From the NCBI GenBank assembly GCA_008704415.1, contig VXIS01000092.1, forward strand, positions 79,068 to 143,067: 64,000 bases of DNA, read 5' to 3'. Below the pieces are notes generated by a model. That model was not told the DNA's origin. It ran no database searches and was given only the letters and a program-made list of their open reading frames with translations. The position numbers and the translations under genes were made by a program. The first letter of the stretch is position 1, and the number at the start of each line of letters is the position of its first letter. Positions 22,048-31,391 of the stretch are shown piece by piece. Origin of the DNA: Sphaerosporella brunnea. Lineage: Eukaryota; Ascomycota; Pezizomycetes; Pezizales; Pyronemataceae.

Positions 22048-23812
22048 TCAAAACTTGACGGGTCCTCCCTTCTCCCTCAGCACCTTTCCATAATTCTGAA
22101 TCAACAGTAAAACCACCAATGCCGCACCAACAATACCCGCCTGCGTTCCAAAGCTCTTATCATAGCCGACCTTGACACCCCACGGCATCTGGAAGTATCC
22201 GACTGCGAATCCCGCCACAACTCTCGCAAAGTTGAGAAACGATGCGACCTCGGCAGATGCAGAATGATACGAGTCCAGCAAGTAAGTGGTGACAGCCACC
22301 GACGCGGTCATGACTCCAAACACGTAAATCCCCCAGCCGACGACGATGACGCCCCAATGGAGATGGTGGTGCAAAGCCTGTCCCACCATGATGAGTCCCG
22401 GGATCATTGGCGCAATCGCGATGTAGCAGGTCCACAGTCGAACCTCTGGTTCGAAACGGCCGTGGTGAAGCCTGATGTATCGGTTCGCAATATAGTCGTT
22501 AAAGAAATGGCCAAACGTTTCCCCGATGATGACAGCGACGATCGGCGTGAAGTACATATACCCGACCGCCTTGGAGCCGAATCCGTAACCGCCAGCCTCC
22601 CGCGGGGTTTCGAAGAGGATGCTGGTTGTGATGTTGATGCCCACGCTCCACATGAAACTCATGGCATAGTAGACCATGGTAGGTATCACTACCGGTTTGA
22701 AAAGCGTTTCGGTCAACCGACCGATGGCACGCGAGACGGTGAGGAAGTTGCCATGGTGATTGCGGATTTGCCATGTACCGAGGACACGGGAGATGCGGCT
22801 TCCACGCTCGGGCTGCACCGTGAGTGTACGGTTATACCATGTCTCGTCGGCGAATAATACGATTAGTACTAGGTCTAGGCAGCAAACGGCAAAGACGAGC
22901 CAAAAGACGTTGCGCCAGTTGCCAGTGCCGGCAATTATGAAGTTCCCGAATAGGGGTCCGCAGTAGGGGGCGGAAAGGAAGAGGGCAGCCCATAGCCCGA
23001 TTTTCCGGGCGTGCTCGTGGAAGAAAAACATGTCTTTGATGAAGGAGAGGCCGATGGTTTGGCAGGCTGCAGAACCATCAAGTCAGTGGATATTCTGGCT
23101 AGGGCGAGCTTGAGGAGGAGGAGAAATACCGGTCAGGGTGAAACCCATCAGCGCTCGGAGCCCGTAGAAGGTGGTGAAAGAGGTTGTCAACGCACATCCC
23201 AAGGTAAAGAAGGCACCCGCAAGTGTTGTCCAGAAAAGAACTGGTGCTCGGCCCCAGACATAGACAAAGGGGATCCACCAGATACCGCCGATTCCGCTGG
23301 GAAAGTGTTAGCATCTCTTCCGTGGTGAGGGGAGAAAATGCGTACAGGAATATCACGTTGAGGTTGCCGGCGTAGTTGACCTTATCTGGTGACATGTTCC
23401 ATTCCTTTCCCTGGAGGAGAATGCAAGGAATTCCGGCGCCAGATCCAAAATCTCCGCAAAACGCCGAAAGCGCAACAATGAACAAGATCATCTTGTTCGA
23501 AGTCAGTATTTACATATCGTTATAATGTAAATGGCCGTACATGTTTCTTGAATGGACTCCAATTGAGGGGGTCATTCGGGTCGTCTGAAGGCTGCGGCTG
23601 CAACACGGTCTAGAAAGCAGCATCATCGATCAATTCATGCACTGCAAAAAGAAGAAGAAGGTGCATACATGGCCGTCTTTTGCGAGCTTCAAACCGGCCA
23701 CCTCGTTCTTTCCCGCCGTCTCGACGTCGAGAATTAGATCCACTGGCGCGGCATGACTGACGGCCAACGTGTTGGGCTTTGCCTCTGTCGTGCTTGCTCC
23801 AGAATCCGACAT
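22048..23812 (-). CDS. MFS transporter of the DHA1/polyamine type (Tpo-like)
   Basis: Five exons: 23812-23669, 23609-23541, 23491-23346, 23296-23130 and 23066-22048. The four introns are 59, 49, 49 and 63 nt with GT..AG ends, and the joined frame encodes 514 residues. The N-terminal cytoplasmic region (about 1-70) contains PSDDPNDPLNWSPFKK, a conserved lead-in to the first helix in fungal DHA1 transporters. About 12 membrane spans follow, with WGRAPV after the second span and a large polar central loop (residues about 255-300). The family includes polyamine, drug and siderophore exporters driven by the proton gradient; the substrate is not decidable here. The longest single frame covers only the last exon. 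Confidence 0.9.
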
Positions 23813-24780
23813 CTGAAGGGGATTGTGTGCAGATGAGGAATTCTTCAGCGCAAAAAAAAACTGGAATCTGCCGCTTCTTATAAAATTATTGGATCGTGCA
23901 GCTGGGTGGCCCAGCCAGGGGTTCCTCCCGGGGGCACCGTAGCCTCACTAACAATTACCAGGCATGGTCGGTGAGCTCGCTTCTAGAGCGGTCGGTATGT
24001 ACCACGGGAGGGGTGGGCCATTATTGGTTTGGTTGGTGGATTATGCGTAAATACATACCTGTAGAAGAGTCAGTTATCCACTCTCATGGCTTGAAACTAA
24101 AACTCTCATGGTCACACCGATCTTCATGCATCTTGGCGGTGAAGTTTTTCATGTTCCGGGACATCTTGGAGCGCTCGGTATGAGATATTAACCGACAGAT
24201 GGGAAAGGCCTGATACACATCCCCACAGATGGGTGCTCCTGCCCGATACCGAACCTCGAGCTTGATAGACAGCCCCCAGTCCAAGGGCTCGAGTATTTAG
24301 GGTATCATGAACGCTGGCCTAGGCCTTCGGATGTAATGCACGGACGTTGGCTTTCTCCACACGCCAACTTAGCAACTGTGGGGTGAAAATCTCCCGCCTT
24401 TCGCCGCAAAGTGCAAAATATGTGAGGTGTGGACGCCACTGGCGCGGCGAAAAGCAGAGAAACGTTTGTAAGGAGGCGAAGGTTAGGTTCTGATCAATGC
24501 AATATAGAGGTGGTGGTGCGGGACGGTGACCGAGGTACGCGGTTAAAGTGTCTGCCGCGGTTAATCACTAGCAGGCCGCATACGAACTGCCGGCTCCAGA
24601 AAAACATAGTGCCACACATACATGTTAGCCCGCGGGTTGGAGCTGCCTGTTTTTCTCGTTCTGATTGAGCTTTGAATAACGGTATCGCCGCTGTTGCTGA
24701 AGCAGATGGCGTAGTTATATCCGGTGAGTAAGCGCGTCGTCGTGTTACAGTACTCTACTGCGTTGAAGAACATCTTGATT
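23813..24780. other. Intergenic stretch, no gene recognised
   Basis: Contains the MFS promoter near 23813-23900 and unassigned sequence up to the tail of a LINE fragment. No domain-bearing frame and no inverted-repeat element were seen. Confidence 0.5.
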
Positions 24781-25463
24781 TTTGTTTTGTTTTGTTTCAA
24801 TCATATTGTATTCGGCCGCTTGCGGCCATGACATATGTGAGGGAAGAGAAGAGACTATGCTACACCTTAGGCCTGAGCCTACTGCTGGTGCCTGCGGCCC
24901 CCTCTAAGGAAATGCGACTAAAGAAAAGGCATCAGGTATACATGCGCACCAAGGAGACTCGTAGCTATACTCGCACTAAGGAAAGGCTACGAACTCTTCA
25001 CAACATGCTGCCCTTTTCGGGCCATGCCCCAGCCTTGGTGGTGTTTAGGAAATCCATCTCCACTTCCGAGCACCGATCATCTGCGGAGGTCGGGGTCACT
25101 GGCCATCGCTTCTGCCGCTTCTCTTTCGTTGTGTTCTTGACCGCCTTCCAAAGGACCCTCTGCTCATTCTTCCACCTCTTGCAAAATTTGAAGAGATGAT
25201 CGCGCGTCTGAACGGCACCACCAGCACTTGTCATCCTCCCTTCGACCGGTGCGGCGTCGATAGGGACCAGTCGGGGGGCTTTTCCAAGTCGCAGTTGGAA
25301 GTAGCGAGACGCTACCGCTTTCCTCTGCTTGTAGGCGAGCTAGTTTGGGGAGAACATCTCGAAAGCAGGGTTCAGACGTTAAGCCCCACAGGCATCCATT
25401 CCTCGATACCGAGAATTTGAAAACACGATGCCAATGTTGACTTTCTAGAAGAGAGAATGCCAT
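24781..25463 (-). mobile_element. Tad-like LINE, 5'-truncated 3' fragment (copy A)
   Basis: On the minus strand the last part of a non-LTR retrotransposon ORF is readable: GPYRRRTGRREDDKCWWC followed, after a frame change, by VQTRDHLFKFCKRWKNEQ and DRCSEVEMDFLNTTKAGAWP. The CxxC...H...C knuckle and the WKxEQxxLWK motif are typical of the C-terminus of Tad1-clade reverse transcriptases in fungi. A 3' UTR follows, containing GGCCGCAAGCGGCCGAATAC, then TATGATTG and an (ACAAA)n tail ending near 24781. The same ORF end, UTR and tail recur on the plus strand at 27081-28150. The 5' limit is uncertain (conserved sequence reaches at least 25340). The reading frame is broken, so it is dead. Confidence 0.75.
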
Positions 25464-26817
25464 GCATGCCTTACCCCAGATATTTTACCCCGGATTTTCA
25501 CAGGCCATGGGGCACAGCGTCCTTCCGCTTCTGGTTAACGCCAGCTTTTCTCCACAACCTCGCCGTCAACGTCTCCCGGCAAGTTCTTATGGCTCAATCG
25601 ATGATGAGGCCCCCCCTGATCACCGCAAGCCGTCTGAGGAGCTGTGGTTGCTCACACGTTATGCACCTACAGTGAGAAATTATAGTGAGGTTCGCCAAGG
25701 TAGAGTATGTGAAAGATGGTGGTCATGCGAAGGCACGCTATACTTGAAGGCCACCTAGGCCTGTGTTTAATCCCGACGGTTCGGAGTACATACGACAAAT
25801 CAGCAATGACCCCATGACAGCATAGCGACCCAGCACGCTCCGATCGGCTTAGCCAGGCAAAATATCAAGGTTAGTTGTAGGTATTCTAGAATACCTTTAC
25901 GTCACAGGGCATCACTCATTTCACCCGAATTCGGGCTTTCAAGTTACGATTTTGGAGAAGATCCGCAAGTTTAGAGGCTTGGGGACTCCATCGGGCTCGA
26001 AGTGGGTTCACTGCGCTTGTTGGGATGATGAGGTTTCCACGACCAGCTCATCGAAATCGGCAACAAGCCACCCAACATGCAGATCAGACAATGGGAGGAT
26101 GGCGAAAGTCAATTCTCCTATTGAGCAATTCGCTTGGTCGTGGCTAAAGACTCACTCCTGTGCCCAGTAGTTCTGGCGGTGCAGCCACTTATGGACATGG
26201 CTGGGTGTATTGATCACCGCGGAGAGTAAGCGCTTGCCTGGTGATGATCCATGATTCTAATAATTTATTAGCTATCACACCGAGTTTTTGAAGCAGGTTG
26301 AGAAACTGGGGATGAAAATATAAGGTCCAGCAAATCACTACGCTCTACTTAGTTACTTCCACTAACATAGCCAAGGTTGTGCACATCAACCAGCCACCAG
26401 GCATGTAACCCAGTGTGGTACTCGAAGACGGCCAGGAATTCTTCACAAACATAATGGTGGGAGCCGATGGTTTCAAGAAGCGAGGAGCCGGATCCTGATG
26501 AAGTCAAGATCCAGAATCGCTGGGTGTATCCATTCGATGCCGAAGCTGATACCAGGGAGAAAAGGGAAACCATAGTGGCAGCGGTGCGGAAGGAATCGGA
26601 GACTGGAGAAATAACCCCGCTGTTTTGATCCACTTCAAGTGAGGAGCACCGTTCCCAGCTGAACTATTGGTGGGTTTCTCTTCCTTCTGCACCGCCGTCG
26701 AGTGAAATTGATCTCTCGTTCTGCCGGCATTGTTTCTTGTCGCTATAGTGATCATGAAGATATCACACGCCACACGCCCTCGCCGCCTGATAAACACACT
26801 TGTAAATACACTAGTGA
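25464..26817. other. Unassigned sequence between the two LINE fragments
   Basis: About 1.35 kb with short frames only. It may be older LINE or target sequence between the two oppositely oriented copies, but no motif can be recognised in it. Confidence 0.4.
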
Positions 26818-27080
26818 GTGGACAGTGACCGTGCCAGCGACCTTGAGTCCTTGACCGTGACATCACCACTCAACCACCCGACCACCAAACACCACGAAGC
26901 AACAGGAAAAAGGCGAGAAACGACCCTTGAAGAGCGTGTTCGGATAATCGAGCTGCATGCGTTGGGCCATTCATACCGAGATATCGCCACACAGCTTGGC
27001 TGCTCGAAGTCTGGCACGCAGAGGAGCGTTGAATCCTGGCAGAAGGAGCAGTACCTGGAGGACAAGCCCCTCTCGGCAAA
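26818..27080 (+). pseudogene. 5' fragment of a Tc1-like transposase (helix-turn-helix only)
   Basis: The frame opens with a polar leader and then ETTLEERVRIIELHALGHSY continuing into RDIATQLGCSKSGTQRSVESW: a tandem helix-turn-helix of the kind that begins Tc1/mariner transposases and binds the inverted repeats. The homology ends near 27075-27085, where the DNA becomes LINE sequence shared with copy A. No DDE/D catalytic domain follows. The remainder of the 169-codon frame (to 27327) is LINE sequence read in the wrong frame. The ATG position is uncertain; coding sequence may begin at GTG 26818 or further in. Confidence 0.65.
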
Positions 27081-27584
27081 GCCCCGACTGGCCCATACCT
27101 ACACCGCACCGGCCGCAGGGGAGATGACAAGTGCGGGTTGTGGTGGTGCCGCAGTGGAGCAGTCCAAACGCACGACCACCTCTTCAAGTTTTGCGAGAGG
27201 TGGAAAGACGAACAGTGTATCCTTTGGAAGGCGGCGAAAGACGCAACGAAGGAGAAGGGACAAAAGCGATGGCCTGCTACGTCCACCTCCGCTCTGTTGG
27301 TGGATGATAGGTGCACGGAGGCTATAATGGATTTCCTAATCACTACAAAAGTTGGGGCCTGGCCCGGTAAGGGCATCCTGTCACGATAATCTCTGCCTTC
27401 TTCCCTTTACTTTTACTCTTTTTCCTTGGCCCGCTCTCTTACAAATATCCTTGGTGTGTTCATTCACATGGTGCGGTTTCATTAGACTCTTTCCTTAGAG
27501 TAGTCGGCTTTGCCGAAGGGGTAGCACAGTATCTTCTCTCTTATATATGTCATGGCCACATGTGGCCGAATACCTTATGATTAA
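27081..27584 (+). mobile_element. Tad-like LINE, 5'-truncated 3' fragment (copy B), interrupted by a DNA element
   Basis: From 27081 to a TAA at 27387-27389 an open frame reads APTGPYLHRTGRRGDDKC, then AVQTHDHLFKFCERWKDEQ and DDRCTEAIMDFLITTKVGAW: the Tad-type LINE C-terminus, less damaged than copy A. The 3' UTR follows and matches copy A through GGCCACATGTGGCCGAATAC. The element's last bases (TATGATTAA plus an AAACAAACAAA tail, about 28130-28150) are separated from the rest by the 545-bp inverted-repeat element at 27585-28129. Copy B is therefore older than that insertion. Confidence 0.8.
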
Positions 27585-28129
27585 CGGTAATTATGCAGGA
27601 TACCCCCCCGCGAGGGGCGTATTTTGTGGATTGACCCCACAAATTTCTTATTATGCAGCATACCCCCCACTAAAATTATGTGGGGTTTTTTAAGCGAGCA
27701 TATTGGAAACAAGAGATGTTGATTCTTTGACCGAAAGAAGGAACTAACTACTGAGCATTGAGCAAGCAGAACGGCAGAAAACACAGCTACTTAAGATGAG
27801 TGCGGAGGCCGGCGGGCCTGATCCTCCGGTAGGAGCTTGAGCCAGACTGGCGGCGGAGCTTGAGCAAGACCACCGGCGAAAGCAAGACCAGCGGCCTGAG
27901 AAGACCGCCCCCGACCAGAAATGGAAACAACCGACAGAGCACCCTATGGCTTGACCGAGTGATACACTATGATTCGGTGCACGCGCACGCTCCGAATCAT
28001 CGTGTATCACATATGCTCGCTTAAAAAAACTCCACATAATTTTAGTGGGGGGTATGCTGCATAATACGAAATTTGTAGGGTCAAACCACAAAATATGCCC
28101 CTCGCGGGGGGTATCCTGCATAATAGCCG
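27585..28129. mobile_element. 545-bp MULE-like non-autonomous element with 119-bp inverted repeats and 9-bp duplication
   Basis: The arms 27585-27703 and 28011-28129 are inverted copies with only a few mismatches, both starting CGG and both containing ATTATGCAGGATACCCCC and, about 70 bp inside, ATTATGCAGCATACCCCC as a second copy of the same motif. Both ends are flanked by the perfect 9-bp direct repeat TATGATTAA (27576-27584 and 28130-28138). Long inverted repeats with 9-bp duplications point to the Mutator (MULE) superfamily, though assignment without a transposase is inference. The interior (27704-28010) has no transposase and ends in a separate hairpin. Removing the element restores the LINE 3' end found intact in copy A. 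Confidence 0.87.
27959..28010. repeat. Hairpin inside the 545-bp element
   Basis: GTGATACACTATGATTCGG pairs with CCGAATCATCGTGTATCAC across a 14-nt loop rich in GCGCAC, with one mismatch in 19 bp. It abuts the inner edge of the right inverted repeat and has no counterpart at the left arm. Confidence 0.8.
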
Positions 28130-28130
28130 T

Positions 28131-28340
28131 ATGATTAAAACAAACAAACCACGCCCCGGCAGGCCAGTGAAACATCTCACGCCAGAGTTAGCCGCTGCCT
28201 GTGAGCGGGAGCCCGGGGCCACCTTGACACAGCTTGCAGATAAGTTCGGTATCCACCGAAACACCGCTGGACGAAAGCTGCACAGAGAAGGTGGCTTAGT
28301 GACTTTGCCAATATCCGATGTGACCGAGCTTTCATACTAG
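28131..28340 (+). CDS. Short frame with a helix-turn-helix-like segment, probably a chimeric remnant
   Basis: A 69-residue frame. Its first residues (MIKTNKP) are encoded by the target duplication and LINE tail, so the start is fortuitous. The rest, containing LTQLADKFGIHRNTAGRKLH, resembles the helix-turn-helix of fungal transposases or transposon-derived regulators. It ends at 28338-28340, nine bases before the tRNA gene. The sequence may be part of the unit into which the LINE inserted. There is no sign of a functional gene; function unknown. Confidence 0.3.
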   Translation: MIKTNKPRPGRPVKHLTPELAAACEREPGATLTQLADKFGIHRNTAGRKLHREGGLVTLPISDVTELSY

Positions 28341-28348
28341 CATGTCCA

Positions 28349-28354
28349 GCGCTA

Positions 28355-28385
<31 letters not shown>

Positions 28386-28450
28386 CGATTCGGTCCTATC
28401 CAATATCCGGGGTAATCTGAAGGTCACCCGTTCAATCCGGGTTTGGCGCA
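28349..28450 (+). tRNA. tRNA-Phe (GAA) with intron, second identical copy
   Basis: The same 102 bases as 5175-5276, including the intron after G37. Flanks differ on both sides (upstream CTAGCATGTCCA, downstream TATACC), so this is a dispersed gene copy and not part of a recent segmental duplication. It lies between the nested transposon stack and a hAT-like element. Confidence 0.93.
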
Positions 28451-28456
28451 TATACC

Positions 28457-28467
28457 TTTTTTTTTTT
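28457..28467 (+). terminator. Pol III terminator of tRNA-Phe copy 2
   Basis: Eleven T residues begin 7 nt after the tRNA, followed by further T-rich sequence to about 28492. Confidence 0.75.
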
Positions 28468-28617
28468 CTCTTTTTTTTTCTTTTTTTTTTTTCGGGGACA
28501 AAGACGACTCTTTGGTTTTTGATATTTTACCTGGACGCCACCTCCACGTTGAAGTAGGAGTCTCAAGCTGGGTTCAAAAGATATTGCAAGCAGAATGAGG
28601 GGATGTAGTGCTCCCGT

Positions 28618-29038
28618 TAGTGTTTCTAATAGCCACGAACAAGCGGATCACAGGCTGGGGATTGTGTATCAGGCGCTGGCGGTATGCGAATCAGTCGGCG
28701 TGTTCATGGTGAGCATCGGATCTACTCAAGGAAGGCCGGGAATCTGGAGATCTTGCCCGGGAAAGAGCGGTAGCGGGAGCGGGAGCGGGACGAGCCGGGT
28801 GGCGAAAACTGAAAAAAAGTTTTTTACAAATTTACCTTCATTAGGGGTAATCAAAGCGCGAAAACCGGCATCAGTCTATGAAATTTCCACTCGGCTCAGT
28901 CTTTGCGAAGAGCTGGCAGCCCGTCCGTCGTGATTTAGCAGCAGCTGCAGCCCGGCGACGAAACTGACAGCCCGGCTGTTCGCTTTATACCGCCCGCCCA
29001 ACCCACCCGGCTTTTTGGGCTGGCTGTTAGAAACACTG
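28618..29038. mobile_element. 421-bp hAT-like non-autonomous element with 8-bp duplication
   Basis: The left end TAGTGTTTCTAATAGCCA and the right end (reverse complement CAGTGTTTCTAACAGCCA) are inverted repeats. The element is flanked by the perfect 8-bp repeat GCTCCCGT (28610-28617 and 29039-29046). Subterminal GC-rich motifs (GCCCGGC, CCACCCGGC) resemble those of the element at 7779-8149, and the termini differ from it at few positions, so both belong to related families. No transposase is encoded. Confidence 0.86.
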
Positions 29039-29093
29039 GCTCCCGTGGTGGGTATGCTCATTATCTACATGTACAAATGCACTGGAAATTAAC

Positions 29094-29127
<34 letters not shown>

Positions 29128-29151
29128 TGCACATTGGGTAAATTAACCGCT

Positions 29152-29952
29152 TCACATGATAACACAGCACTCCCCCAACTTCTTGAAGAAGCTGTGCGAG
29201 ACCTTGGCTACGGCCTCTCCCACAACATCTGGCTGCTGCTGCTGCTGGCCATGGTGTTGTTGAGGATATCCAGCAGAGAGTTGCTGCTGCTGTTGTCCAC
29301 CATGGCCGTCCCATCCAGGAGGCAGAACATGATCTCCGCCGGTGCCCGGCCTCAACCAAACATAGATCCTACCGGCGTTCTCCTCCTGCCTGAACCTTAA
29401 GCCAAGCTCACCACAAACACTCTCCACAGCAGGGGCCAACTTCCTCACACCGCCCTGGGAATGATTTCCCCTTCCGACAATGACGTGTAATCCTTCGTCG
29501 CCCCTAGCCGTAGCAGCCTTTATCCTCTGTTCTAGGATTTCTCCCGCCTCCTCCACATACAAGCCGTGCAGATCGATCGTGTCCTCGGCCTGATCCGCGT
29601 TGTTCGCGCGGAAGATGAAGTCGCGCGCTTGCCGATTGTACGCTTCCATTTGCCGCGCGTGAGCTTTTCCTTGCTGCGACAGCTGGTGCGCCGCCGCTTT
29701 ATCGCCCGACTGGTAGGCGGCTTGAGAACGCTGGAGACACGACGAGCGCTTCGCGCCCTCGGTGCGCGCGAGTTCCCGAAGACGGTCGTATTCGCGCTCG
29801 GTTTCGGTGTCGCCGCCGCCGTCGCCGTCGCCGTTCGTGTGCCGGTTCAGCGCTGCCGAGGGGTGTTAGCTATTCCGCCCCTCCGAGGCCATTATATTAT
29901 TGGATCCGTGTGCCAAACCTCGCGTGTTGAGCTCGGTCATTGGGTATGACAT
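29152..29952 (-). CDS. DUF1771-Smr domain protein ending in a CaaX box
   Basis: Two exons: 29952-29919 and 29852-29152. The 66-nt intron (GTTTGG..GCTAAC..GGCAG) splices to NTRALNRHTNG; the product is 244 residues. Residues about 27-95 are the helical, Arg/Gln/Ala-rich DUF1771 segment (YDRLRELARTEGAKR...HARQMEAYNRQARDFIF). The Smr domain spans about 102-178 with DLHGLYVEEA and HVIVGRGNHS, the motifs linked to nucleic-acid nicking or binding in MutS2/Smr proteins. A Gln-rich linker leads to the C-terminus ECCVIM. CVIM is a textbook farnesylation CaaX signal, which would place the protein on a membrane. The donor GTTTGG is weak but no alternative keeps the frame. Confidence 0.87.
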
Positions 29953-29996
29953 TTTGTGTGCTGGATTTTCTTTCCGAAGGAGCTCGGGGATGGTGG

Positions 29997-30091
29997 ACGA
30001 AGGGGGGGGGATGAAGCACGAAGGGAGGGGGAATGAAGGACGAAGGGAGGGGGAATGAAGGACGAAGGGAGGGGGAATGAGGGACGAAGGA
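29997..30091. repeat. 22-bp G-rich minisatellite in the Smr-gene leader or promoter
   Basis: Four and a half copies of a unit close to ACGAAGGGAGGGGGAATGAA; the first has a G10 run in place of GGGAGGGGG. It begins 45 nt upstream of the Smr-protein start codon. On the plus strand it has many G-runs spaced suitably for quadruplex formation. Confidence 0.85.
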
Positions 30092-30800
30092 GCTTGAAAT
30101 CTCAGATCTGCTCCCGGGGGAGAGCCATCCCGGCGCGCGTGGAGCGGCGAAGGTCTGCTTATTTTGAAGCAGTTGCACGCAACCGCGCGTGCATGGGCGT
30201 GTGTGGTTTGCCGCCGGAGGAATGGGAATGGCGGGCCCGGATGATTGGATGATTTGGAAAGAGCACTGCGTTCACATAGAGCAATGGTCTGCACCGCCGT
30301 GTTTCACAATACCGACTTAAGAAAACCGAAGAGAAGAGAAGAGAAGAGAAGAAGAAAACGCCGCCTTTCCAGAGGGCGGGCGGTGCGACAATTCCGGACA
30401 TGCTTCTCTACAGCAACGACATCTCTGGACCCGGAAAGAACAGTCTTCATGAGCTCAGTAAATGGTCAAACTCTTGACCATCATACACTCCCTGGCAGGC
30501 ATTAGTGCAACAACGACGGCGAGGATGATGGCATGGACGACAATGGCAATGGCAATGGCGACGGGTGAGAAAGCGGAGGCGAAAACATTTTCTTGCATGA
30601 CTGGTTTTTCTTCCGGGCATCATGAGCCGTGTGGGTAGTTTAAAACACGGGTGGGTTTCCACGGGCATTGTAGGCCTTTGCTCGGAGAACGAGGCTGATG
30701 ATCCCTCGAAGTTCTAGTGAAGAGCGCAACTCATCTAGGTACCTAGGTAGGTGTGCATGCGTACAACCGACCGGATCCCCCGCCGATCCAAACCCCTCAT
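30092..30800. other. Intergenic stretch, no gene recognised
   Basis: Contains an AAGAG microsatellite (about 30328-30356) and the 3' flank of the adenine phosphoribosyltransferase gene. Short GC-rich frames here show no motif. Confidence 0.5.
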
Positions 30801-31391
30801 CTATTCCTGCCCAGTCAACAGCGTGTACACCGGCGCCGTCAACTTCGAGCGACCCTTCAAGAATCCCAACTCCATCAGAAAGCAGAACTCGACAACCGTT
30901 CCACCGCACATGGTAACCAGCATTTCCGCAGCCTCCGCGCTTCCGCCAGTAGCGATGATGTCGTCGACGATGACAACCCTGCTTCCCTCCTTGATCGCGC
31001 CGCGCTGCATCTCGAAGAAGTCCTCGCCGTACTCTTTCTGGTAGCCGACCTTGACGCACTCGCCGGGCAACTTGCCAGCCTTGCGGACGGGCACGAACGC
31101 AGCGCCGAGTCGCAGCGCCAACGAGGGGCCGAAAAGGAAGCCGCGGGCCTCGAGTCCAACCACCACGTCCACGCCCGCGAACGGCGGCGTGAGCGTCGGC
31201 GGGTGCTGAGCCGTGATGTGGATCTCGAGTGCGCGAAGCAGAGCGTCGTGGAGAGACGGCGTCGCAAAAATCGGGAGGATGTCCTCGAAGAGGATGCCGG
31301 GCTTGGGGAAGTCGGGGTATTGCTTGAGACCACCACGCAGACGGGTGGTGAGCTCGTGGAGCTCCTCGGCGGCTTCGGGGGTGAGAGGCAT
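30801..31391 (-). CDS. apt1: Adenine phosphoribosyltransferase
   Basis: A single-exon frame of 196 residues from the ATG at 31391; the same frame stays open further upstream, but homology starts here. The enzyme makes AMP from adenine and PRPP in purine salvage in the cytosol. Visible motifs: [17 protein letters not shown] (25-41), a type I phosphoribosyltransferase N-terminus; LEARGFLFG (80-88); RKAGKLPG (103-110), the flexible catalytic loop; and the PRPP-binding loop [14 protein letters not shown] (139-152). Length matches the eukaryotic family (about 180-190). It lies head-to-tail with eL22 upstream on the same strand. Confidence 0.96.
   Translation of the reverse strand: MPLTPEAAEELHELTTRLRGGLKQYPDFPKPGILFEDILPIFATPSLHDALLRALEIHITAQHPPTLTPPFAGVDVVVGLEARGFLFGPSLALRLGAAFVPVRKAGKLPGECVKVGYQKEYGEDFFEMQRGAIKEGSRVVIVDDIIATGGSAEAAEMLVTMCGGTVVEFCFLMELGFLKGRSKLTAPVYTLLTGQE

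Noticed and set aside
22264..22857. 197-codon plus-strand frame
   Set aside because: Antisense shadow of the MFS transporter's last exon.
27081..27327. C-terminal half of the Tc1-like frame as part of a transposase
   Set aside because: It is LINE sequence read in the wrong frame; a different frame gives the Tad-type LINE C-terminus.
29086..29151. Direct repeat AAATTAACC on both sides of an A-run, as a retroposon target duplication
   Set aside because: The poly(A) run is at the wrong end relative to the unique segment for either strand, and the segment is only 14 bases.
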